Of a stretch of DNA of 26,670 nt, positions 19,016 to 26,670 are shown piece by piece. Location: NCBI GenBank assembly GCA_002751075.1, contig NAOQ01000059.1, positions 1 through 26,670 on the forward strand, given 5' to 3'. A program made the translations under genes and the position numbers. Within the stretch, counting starts at the first letter, position 1, and the number at the start of each line of letters is the position of its first letter. The notes below the pieces were generated by a model, which had not been told where the DNA came from, ran no database searches, and was given only the letters and a program-made list of their open reading frames with translations. This DNA comes from Ichthyophonus hoferi (Eukaryota; Opisthokonta; Ichthyosporea; Ichthyophonida; Ichthyophonidae).

Positions 19016-22000
19016 CTGTAGAGTAGAGGAGAAGAGAAATATATTTGGCCCATAATATTATCACCATCACAATGTTACCATTAAAATTAACTCTTAATAT
19101 ACAGATGAACAAGTAAACCATCAATCATATGTTTCATCAATCAATATAAAGCGCAAGTATGCCAATACAGTTATATCACATACATTCACATATGCATATA
19201 CCCACACTTCCTTACCTTCTAATGCTTCCTCTTAATATTGTGTTTTCTACATGTAGTTTCTCTATTTCTTTATTCATTTTCATAAGTAATTCTACCATAG
19301 AACTGACAGGCGGGCCACCTTCTACAGTGTCAGGTCCATTTCTTGTTGTCCCGATTCCCACATTTATTTGATCAATCTCTACCTGCCCTTTTAGCTGGAG
19401 ATCGTATGTCTTCTTGTTTTCAACCACTGGCATTTTGTTAAGTAATGATCGGCGTGTCTTATCTATAATATCATTTACCTATGTGTGATTGTTAGAAGCA
19501 ATAGTCGTGTGGGTGAGCGGGGTGTATGATGTGTATATGTTTGTATATATGTTTTTTGAGTTGAATTTATGTTCGTGTTTGGTGCAAGTAATGATAGTGA
19601 GAAAGTAAAAGTTATAGATAGATTTCGTAAGTCAGAATTGTGGGTAAGCACGGTGTTAAATAAACTTGTTACATGAAATCCCACTAAGAAGTTCATAACA
19701 AGTTGAATCTTTAAAGTTATCTAATTAGGTACCTATATTTGTATGTATAGTTAGTTGGATATGTGATGGTCGCTAATTTAGAGAGTCCATAAACTACCGT
19801 AATGCTCCCCGTCTTCCTTTCCTGAAATCTCTTGCTTTCCACACTGACTAACAGCAAATTGTACAAATTTATGTACACATGCACATATATTCATCCAAAT
19901 ACTAATCTATACATACCCAAACACCTACCTGTGCTGAGGAATAGTTCGGCTTGGTCTTACTATGTTGATCGTCTGATGGCAACTCTGGCTTACTTTTTAA
20001 AAACTCCATTTCTTCCCTAAACGCGTCATTTTCTCTCTCCCGTGCACTCAGACGACCCATCAACGCAATATTATCTTTTTGGATTCTTCTCATTTCTTGG
20101 TCTATTTCCCATGCATTCTCCTCTGCTTCTACTCGCAGCCTTCTCTCTTTTTTCAAATCATTTTCTGTTTTCCAATTTTTCTCTCTGGCATCTTCGTTTC
20201 CTTCTCTTTTCTGAGGTGTGAAACGTATGGTTTCTAACAGAGGCAATGTTCCTTTCTCCACCAATTGTTCTACATTTTTGAGCAACTTTTTTAACCTGGT
20301 GCTTTCTATTTCAACGGCTTCTAGTTCTGCTTCTTTTCTCTGATCTTTTTCTTGAATGTCTTTCTTCTCCCGCATCGTATTTTTGTATTGACCTATAAGG
20401 TCATGGAGCTGTATAATGGTATAGTATGAGGGTGAAGGTAAAGAAATAGTCTCTTTAAATGCATATTAATCAATAATGGGATAGAATGATCATGTATTGC
20501 GTATTTAAAAACATATACCAAATATAGATGTAAACACACATATTACCTGCTATCTTCTATGTATTCAAATGCAATATATATATTTCTGACCATTTTTTAG
20601 TTCTATACAGATAATATTTCCAATAAGCCAACAGTACTATGTAAAAAACAGTCAAATAATATGAAGATCTCGTTGATAATGTAGATTACTAGTATCAGTG
20701 TATGCATGTCTGTTATGAGGGTAATCCAAATGAGTTATAATATACAATATTAACTGATTAATTAATTAATTGACACCATTCCTCCTTGCCCCCAATTTAA
20801 ATACACCCTCTCATTGTCCTCCTTTAACCATGCCTCATTTCGCCTTCCCTCTCCCCTTCCTTTTCCCCTTTCCCTATACCTGTCGTCTCAATTGTATATT
20901 ATCCTGGGCGATTTCATTGGAACGAGATCTTAGTAGAGACACATCCAATCTCAAACTGGCATTCGATCTTGCTGCTGTCATTTGATTAAAATGTAGTAGC
21001 ACAATCTGTTCAACCATTTGTTCAATTTGCCGGTTTTTCAGTTGGTGATCAGCTAGTAAGGCCATTAACTGGGAATGCTGTAGGTTTAGACGATGAATAA
21101 GGATATTTTCCTTCTCTTCTTCTCTATCTAATGGTCCCAGAGCATCTTTCGTACGATACACTCCGGGTATACTCACTTCACGAATCATACTTTCAAGGTC
21201 TTGTGATTGCCGTACAGCCAGCTTAGATGCCTCCCGACGAGCAAGTGAATTAGGGTTTTGCGAAATAATTTTCTGTGATGGAGATAGATTACATTGGTCT
21301 ATAATGAGAGGTATCACATACCATTATGTGACTATTTCTAAACATTCCAGAGCTTAGCCCATTTCTCCCTGCCTTTCTTCTGCTCAACATATTTGTATAA
21401 ATACTGCATCACCTACCACATAGGAATCTGGTTGGCAGGCCTTAATATGTATGTAACACCGTGACACCGTCTCTCCTATCTCACGTTCTCGGTCTTCCAT
21501 CTGAAAAATACGATCAATTATTGAGTTACTATCCAACACGGAAAAAGACATCATATTAAAAACACTTAATATATCCGTAAAATAATAATTATAGTTTAAG
21601 ATCCGTCATTGTGTATTCATATTTATTTAAGCGGCCACCAAGTCGAGTTATTAAACCTAATTAGTCATATAATGCAAAAATATATTTAACCATGTGTTTT
21701 TATTTATTTTTTACTTAGGGTTGTGAGGGAGTATATCTAAATCGTGTGATATACTTGACTAATGGTTAATGAACAAACAAACGATATAGTTTGTTAGATG
21801 GACCAACTAAATAATATATTCAAGAAGCAGGAATATATAACACATGAGAAAATTGGAGAGTGGGCCAGGTATGCACGGATTATTTGCTAGTGAAATACAA
21901 GGAGTGCGTTTACGCTGAAACAGTACAACACAAGATAACCCTAAAGTTTAAAATATATCGCGTATTATAATATTAACTAATACAATAGTTTAAAAAGCTA

Positions 22001-25000
22001 TATTGAAAGACTCAGAACCTTCATAAAACTGCACCGTGTTTTGGTACATGCCATTATCATTAATCTATTTACAATTTTCATTATATATATATTGATTCAA
22101 ATCATAATACGGGTATAGACTGATATGGCATAAATTTACACCGGTGTAGCTATAGTTACTATATTTAATCAATACATATACTATCCTAGCTATTAAGAAC
22201 CATTCCTAATGCTGTCACTATTCAAAATGATAATGGAACTGGTTTAATTTCGTTTGCATAACCTATGTAATTTATATATCATTATATGGCCTTTTATGCC
22301 TATCTCTCATATGATTAGCTCCTTGTACTGAATGATTATTCTCAAGAATAGTGCACTTGTAACCGCTATTATTATTTGTTTAAAAGTACTTATACATTTA
22401 ATCAATTAATGGCGGGAAGGTGCAAAAGCAAATGAATATGCTATAATGTGGCCTGGAAAAAAACTCAATACCGACAAGGCCTACACAGGGCATTCAGATT
22501 GATAATGGCTGCATCACATTATCCTCTCTAGCTTAACTTTGACAATAGCATATCCAGTAAGTACTCGAACTACTATTCTGTTTCATTCATACTCTCGCTA
22601 TCTCTCTGATTACTTTCTTACATGTTATTAATTAAACCAAGAGAGTTTCAGTAGGTCAATAAATAAGACAAGATGCAGAGCAGACCTACCTGCTGATCAA
22701 CATTTCCAGTACCATTGCAGATTAGAGTCTTACATACCAATACTTCTTTGGCCCCATTGTTTTCGCTAGCTGGTTCTTCCATCCGCACTGAGTAATGTTA
22801 TATAGTAAGAAATAAGTTTTCATATATTCATACCTCAAATTCTTCCTATTTACTTAGTATGGCACATTTTATGCTGTCTATAGGATTCTACCTATAAATT
22901 GGTGAAAGTAGGAAAAAAAAGCTTAAAAATAAATAAACTCCGAGAAATGGAGTGATAAAGGTGAAATGCACTCTGTATGATTAGTTTGTATTTTGCAAGT
23001 TTATATTGTTTTGTCATCACATGCCAACAAATAGAGTTGTTAAGTCAATATTTCATCTCTCTCTACCTCAAACCCACTCAGGTTCTGACCCTTCAATAAC
23101 ATTCCCCAAGTCTACTATGAGTATACACAGCTACTGGTGCAAACATATCATCTACCAGTAAGATTAACTGTGGCACCAGGGTCTACTATTCCTTGATATG
23201 GATGAATCACAATATCATGTCGTTTCATGGTTTCCACTTTGTATATGACTGGTTGGGTGTCATTGTTGCTCAACTTAATAGTCCCAGTTGCTTCCTTACC
23301 CTCCGTGCCTATTAATAAATATTTGGATATTTGAATATGGATAGGGGAAGATGTGAAAGCACATGTCAATCATTGAGCGTAGTGGAAAAAAATTGAAGTG
23401 TGCGTAAGAGTGCACATATAAGTATGTGTGCTTCAAAAATATTCCTATATATTTATGCATATGTAGATAGCACTCTGAGGTAAACGTACAATAATGAGGA
23501 TAATATATCTATATGTGCATGTCCATATTGATGAATACGCTGTATGTTTGTGAATCTATATAAAGCCAAGTCTACATCTATATATAAATGAATTAGAACC
23601 GCAAGAGAATTTAAAGACACGGAAGAGAAAGAAAGTTAAACTTCCTAGTCAAAGAATAATATCAATGGTATACATCTAGAGATATAATCCAGAGAAGGAA
23701 AACTTTAACTATCTACTCCCTCAAGACAATTATCCAAGTTTCTATTACCCAGCCACTATTCTTCCTGTAGGTGCTACCACAGTCAAGTTACAATTTCGAT
23801 ACATATCTGTCTAACCTCTCCTGGACCCAAATGTCACCTCTTATCCAATGTTCTATTCCTCAATCCAGTTTATCTCGGCATCCCTTTAGAGAACGTTGAT
23901 CTGTTCCTCTCCCGATGTCTTTGCTAACCTACAACACCTTAATCCTATACTCACCCTCATCAGCAAAATGAAAATTATACTCCCCAAAAGCCTTATCATT
24001 TAAAACAAAAATACACAAATAAGGAACAGGTGCCTTTTTCGTACCATTAAGATTCACAGATTCGGACATTAACAAGTGTCCTTTGACCACCTTACATAAG
24101 AACTGATAGGATCCAATTGGTTGGCTGGCTGTCTCTTTCCACTAGGGTGATGAAAGAGCAAGGGAAGGGACAGGGAAGGTAATATAACATCACGTATTAA
24201 TTACAAGCATTCATGCCCCAATAGGTGGTAGATCATATATATATATGGATAAATAATTGTGTTATTAGGTTGATAACTATACCTAATATTAATATTAGTA
24301 ACGGAAAAAAACGAATAGTAATAAGTTTGCAGTGGAAAAGATTTTAACTGGGGCGTGCATAGCCTCAGTCACGTGTAGATTTGTTGGCCTAGAGATTGGT
24401 ACCGGAAGAGGATACACGAGAGGGTGAGAATATATATATATATACAGAAATAGAGAGTAACGATGAGATACAGAAATTAGAGAGTATCAGAGGGAGAAAA
24501 TCACCACAGATTTAATGTTGCTTTGTGAATTGAAAGGGATACTCTGAACAAGAAAATTATCACAATAGTTTGGATGGGCTTCTTTCCGGATGGACACTGT
24601 GCATATATGTTTGTGTTAGGGACTATGCTGATAGTTACTTAGTTACTTATAGATGTATGAGGGTATTGTCTATATATAAGTATAAAAAAGTAAAGATAAA
24701 TTACCCATGCAAGGCTTTGTGCTTGTAAATAGGCACGCTTACCCATGTATGCTGTAGATATTTTCAAGTAGGGCTGTCATTTAGGAATCATGTCTAAATA
24801 TCATTTTTGTTTTTGTTTAGTGACTGATCATATTTGGAAATTATATTTACTAGTAGAAAAAAATAGGAAAATAATATGCATGATTGATTGTCGGTAGTAG
24901 AGACTGATAAAACATCAAAAAATACAAAATATTAATCACTGGTAGAAGTATGTATTTGTTAGCCAATTGAGATGGGAACGTATAAATAAATGTGATTTTA

Positions 25001-26597
25001 ATGAGTATAAATGTATATGTATATGTGCATGTATGCATGTATGTACACATATTTAACCAGTTGCATACCATTGACGTTGACAGATGACATTGGTCCTACA
25101 ACGCCTTGGTGGGGCCTCACAGCATATCTTTGGGCGGTGGTTGTTTTAATCTTGAAGGCCACGCTATATTCATTCCGATTGTGAATCTCCAGAGTTTGAT
25201 TTAAAATAATGGGAGGTCGGGCTGTAAGCCAAACCATATTTGCAGTGGGTCAGTTGGTTGGGGGCAAAGGAAGGGGGGAAAATAGGAGGATAGCTTAGAT
25301 ACATAAGAGTGAGACTTACTTCACCACACGACAATTATATCTATATCACTTCTAGCCGAAGAAGTGGCAAGCCATCACTGGGACTCAAAAAAGAACTTCA
25401 AATTTAAATGTTCATTTCCGTAAAATATTGAATAATAAGATATGTTTGAGTTAAGCATATGTGTTGATGTATACCTCGCTATTTTAAATTTGTATATATA
25501 TTGACATGTAAATTAATGCAAATAGTTGAATAGGTTTACTAAGGGAGATAATAAAGGTAAAGGTATATAATGGCGGAGAGGGTGGTCCACACAAAGCTAT
25601 CTTAATAAATTTGTATGATTGATAGATGTTTTTACTTTGTTGATTCATAAATATGTTTACATTTGGAATATGAACATAAATTGTTCTTATTAATAGTCGA
25701 TATCAATAGAAAATTATCTAAGAGAAATAATAAAAGAAATGATTGACAGTGGCACTGGCAATGGTAAGGGGTAAATTAAAACTAGCCTATAGTTGGCAGT
25801 GATAAGATACAAGTAACGTAGTTCCCCCATTCACCTCCCCTATCTACAGTCCCATGGCTTTCTGCACATAAATAGCATACTAAAGGAATACATATCAGTC
25901 TACACTCACTTAAATCAAACGAAAGTACATCATTCGGTACTAACTCAACATATGTAAGTTTATTCTTCCTAGCAGTACCATGCTTTGGTGTTCCACCTTT
26001 GTTACTGCCTTTTACAACAGGTACTGGTCTCCCATCTGGCAGCCTGGTTAAAGGACGACGACGTGGCGGTGGTGGTAGTCTTCTTGAAGCGATTGGCCGG
26101 TGGTCCACAGGTATGACTGATGGGAGGGAAGCCAGGAACTTATCAGAGGATCTCCTAACCGGTTTAGATGAATGTATATATAAGGGCTTTGAAGGGGGTC
26201 CAGATATCGGACTAAGAGACGGGTTTGCCCTCATGGCCAACCAATGACCGTTTCCATCTTGTAGCGTGCAGTCTACCACTGGGCCCTTACCGCAACGTAT
26301 CCTCTGGTGCTCCGCCTGTGCCGCATTCCCTTCTCCTTTAGTTGCTACATTCTCTTCGCTATTGCGTGGATTGTCTATTTGGTTCGTTTTAGCTACCCTT
26401 TTTTCCCTCCGTTCACGTGCCCTGGCGGCCCGTGTCAGAGGCTTAGACTGATTTCTACAGTGCTCAATTTCTAAGTCTACATTACCAATCACACCTATGA
26501 TTGGCTGATCATTCATCTCCAACTCGTTAGAGTCATTCAAGCTTTGCCGCCTATGTTGACGAGGACGAGATTGGGCACGGCAACTAGATTGGTCATC
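18925..26597 (-). CDS. Tandem-MSP-domain coiled-coil protein, 11 exons, 5'-partial
   Basis: The exons in order of transcription are 26597-25910, 25221-25069, 24751-24705, 24141-23955, 23308-23156, 22787-22690, 21500-21417, 21272-20880, 20408-19929, 19457-19216, 19015-18925. All have GT-AG borders and consistent phases, totalling 2616 bases = 871 residues plus stop. Numbering from the first visible residue: basic, Ser/Pro/Arg-rich leader 1-212; MSP domain 1 about 213-320; MSP domain 2 about 345-440; coiled coil about 485-840 with Glu/Lys/Arg-rich heptads; short tail. MSP domains are the immunoglobulin-like fold of VAP proteins, which bind FFAT peptides on organelle proteins. Domain 1 has VAFKIKTTTAQRYAVRP, very close to VAP; domain 2 is diverged. 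There is no C-terminal membrane anchor as in VAPs. A cytosolic scaffold is inferred. The start codon is probably upstream of the window: the first exon opens behind a strong acceptor, although an internal Met at about residue 28 cannot be excluded. Confidence 0.9.
19216..19457 (-). CDS. MSP-coiled-coil exon 10
   Basis: Acceptor AGATAAG, donor GTAAGG. It has 80 codons: a Gly/Thr/Pro-rich middle (VGIGTTRNGPDTVEGGPP), then a final leucine-zipper-like helix MVELLMKMNKEIEKLHVENT. Confidence 0.88.
19458..19928 (-). other. Intron 9/10 of MSP-coiled-coil gene
   Basis: 471 bases of AT-rich sequence. The open frame on the - strand at 19475-19696 has no coiled-coil or domain character and is not needed by phase. 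Confidence 0.6.
19929..20408 (-). CDS. MSP-coiled-coil exon 9: second coiled-coil segment
   Basis: Acceptor TTATACAG, donor GTAGGT. It has 160 codons, highly charged (EKDQRKEAELEAVEIESTRL, NDLKKERRLRVEAEENAWEI), a long parallel-type coiled coil. Phase 0 at both ends. Confidence 0.94.
20409..20879 (-). other. Intron 8/9 of MSP-coiled-coil gene
   Basis: 471 bases, with a TTAAT run near 20754-20771. No exon seen. Confidence 0.6.
20880..21272 (-). CDS. MSP-coiled-coil exon 8: first coiled-coil segment
   Basis: Acceptor CCATCACAG, donor GTATAG. It has 131 codons rich in Gln, Glu, Arg and Leu with heptad spacing, for example LKNRQIEQMVEQIVLLHFNQ and IAQDNIQLRRQ. Confidence 0.92.
21417..21500 (-). 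CDS. MSP-coiled-coil exon 7
   Basis: An 84-bp exon (acceptor TTTTTCAG, donor GTAGGT) encoding MEDREREIGETVSRCYIHIK followed by ACQPDSYV. Phase 0 at both ends. No domain is recognised. Confidence 0.8.
21501..22689 (-). other. Intron 6/7 of MSP-coiled-coil gene
   Basis: The longest intron of this gene (1189 bases). AT-rich, with no exon, repeat array or RNA gene recognised. ATTGG/CCAAT motifs are at background level here. Confidence 0.6.
22690..22787 (-). CDS. MSP-coiled-coil exon 6: MSP domain 2 tail
   Basis: Acceptor TTACTCAG, donor GTAGGT. It encodes RMEEPASENNGAKEVLVCKT followed by LICNGTGNVDQQ, corresponding to the last MSP strands. It ends in phase 0. Confidence 0.88.
22788..23155 (-). 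other. Intron 5/6 of MSP-coiled-coil gene
   Basis: An AT-rich intron of 368 bases. Nothing beyond the splice sites stands out. Confidence 0.6.
23156..23308 (-). CDS. MSP-coiled-coil exon 5: MSP domain 2 core
   Basis: Also exactly 153 bp with the same phases as exon 2. It encodes TEGKEATGTIKLSNNDTQPV, IYKVETMKRHDIVIHPYQGI and VDPGATVNLT. The MSP pattern is clear (YKVxT, PYQGIVDPG), but the KTT and RY residues of VAP-type FFAT binding are replaced. Confidence 0.93.
23309..23954 (-). other. Intron 4/5 of MSP-coiled-coil gene
   Basis: 646 bases of AT-rich sequence with short TATA/TGCAT repeats. No exon is needed by phase and none was seen. Confidence 0.6.
23955..24141 (-). CDS. MSP-coiled-coil exon 4: inter-MSP segment
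   Basis: Acceptor CACCCTAG, donor GTGAGT. It has 62 codons and only one open frame. SYQFLCKVVKG resembles the last MSP strand (KHKFLVQSM). AFGEYNFHFADE leads into MSP domain 2. It ends in phase 1, as exon 1 does. Confidence 0.85.
24142..24704 (-). other. Intron 3/4 of MSP-coiled-coil gene
   Basis: Contains TA runs (near 24236 and 24431) and purine-rich sequence. No coding sequence is visible. Confidence 0.6.
24705..24751 (-). CDS. MSP-coiled-coil exon 3: MSP domain 1 tail
   Basis: A 47-bp exon (acceptor ATCTACAG, donor GTAATT) encoding YMGKRAYLQAQSLAW. It is the only piece found that carries phase 1 to phase 0 between its neighbours without a stop. Confidence 0.78.
24752..25068 (-). other. 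Intron 2/3 of MSP-coiled-coil gene
   Basis: 317 bases, AT-rich, with a short GTAT/GCAT repeat near 25008-25050. Nothing else is seen. Confidence 0.6.
25069..25221 (-). CDS. MSP-coiled-coil exon 2: MSP domain 1 core
   Basis: A 153-bp exon with acceptor GGCTTACAG and donor GTATGC. It encodes RPPIILNQTLEIHNRNEYS, VAFKIKTTTAQRYAVRPHQG and VVGPMSSVNVN. This is a textbook VAP-type MSP core, with KTT and RYxVRP conserved. Confidence 0.95.
25222..25909 (-). other. Intron 1/2 of MSP-coiled-coil gene
   Basis: 688 bases of AT-rich unique sequence. Flanking exons join in frame (A|CC Thr), so no exon is missing. Confidence 0.65.
25910..26597 (-). CDS. MSP-coiled-coil exon 1: leader and first MSP strand
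   Basis: It opens after a long pyrimidine tract and GCTTGGCAG, so the upstream MCFFFFHPF reading is intron. The 229 codons are rich in Arg, Ser and Pro (for example RRLPPPPRRRP). They end YVELVPNDVLSFDL, matching the VAP opening LxxxPxxELxF. Donor GTGAGT, phase 1. Confidence 0.88.
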
Positions 26598-26670
26598 CTG
26601 CCAAGCAGGCAAGAGAAGAAACGGATGAAAGAAAAAGAAGCACAAAAAAAAATAGTAGATTGTAGAAAGG
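26598..26670 (-). other. Upstream intron edge of MSP-coiled-coil gene
   Basis: On the - strand this is a long C/T tract ending in GGCAG, a strong 3' splice site. It indicates further 5' exons beyond the window. Confidence 0.75.

Noticed and set aside
25999-26451. Two + strand open frames over the first MSP-gene exon
   Set aside because: Antisense shadows of the - strand exon, which joins in phase to the MSP core.
26598-26645. N-terminal MCFFFFHPFLLLPAWQ on the 287-codon - strand frame as a signal peptide
   Set aside because: The DNA is a pyrimidine tract ending in GGCAG, a 3' splice site; the hydrophobic reading is an artefact.

Overview
The window is eukaryotic, AT-rich nuclear DNA from an animal. 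It has short GT-AG introns of a few hundred bases, very small exons, heavy microsatellite load and a scaffold gap. A metazoan CLC-1/2/K-type chloride channel, a peritrophin-type chitin-binding protein and an MSP-domain coiled-coil protein fit an early-branching invertebrate; a sponge-like genome is my best guess, at low confidence. No operons, CRISPR arrays, tRNA or rRNA genes or recognisable transposons were seen.

Region 1 (1-14538, + strand) is the greater part of one intron-rich gene for a plasma-membrane-type CLC chloride channel. I placed 22 coding exons by matching the CLC fold, splice sites and codon phase. The window opens inside the gene, so its first exon lies upstream. The hallmark motifs GSGIP, GKEGP and GxFxP, the helix-R tyrosine and both CBS domains are present, and the stop is at 14536-14538. 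One linker exon between 10997 and 12438 is missing. A 412-base run of N lies in that intron, flanked by two identical 193-bp copies. The introns carry 5-, 10-, 20- and 40-bp tandem repeats and an unexplained strand-biased excess of ATTGG.

Region 2 (14539-18924) is mostly intergenic. It holds one intronless + strand gene (16489-17136) behind a clear TATA box, encoding a secreted 215-residue protein with three chitin-binding type-2 (peritrophin/CBM14) domains.

Region 3 (18925-26670, - strand) is the 3' greater part of another intron-rich gene, convergent with the chitin-binding gene. Eleven exons join in frame to 871 residues: a basic Ser/Pro/Arg-rich leader, two tandem MSP (VAP-type) domains and about 400 residues of coiled coil. 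The cores of the two MSP domains lie in separate exons of exactly the same length (153 bp) and phase, evidence of internal exon duplication. I know of no standard protein with this architecture, and it is the most interesting object here. Its first exons lie beyond 26670.

The three genes show no obvious shared pathway. All exon assignments are read by eye from sequence, splice signals and family knowledge, without alignment software.
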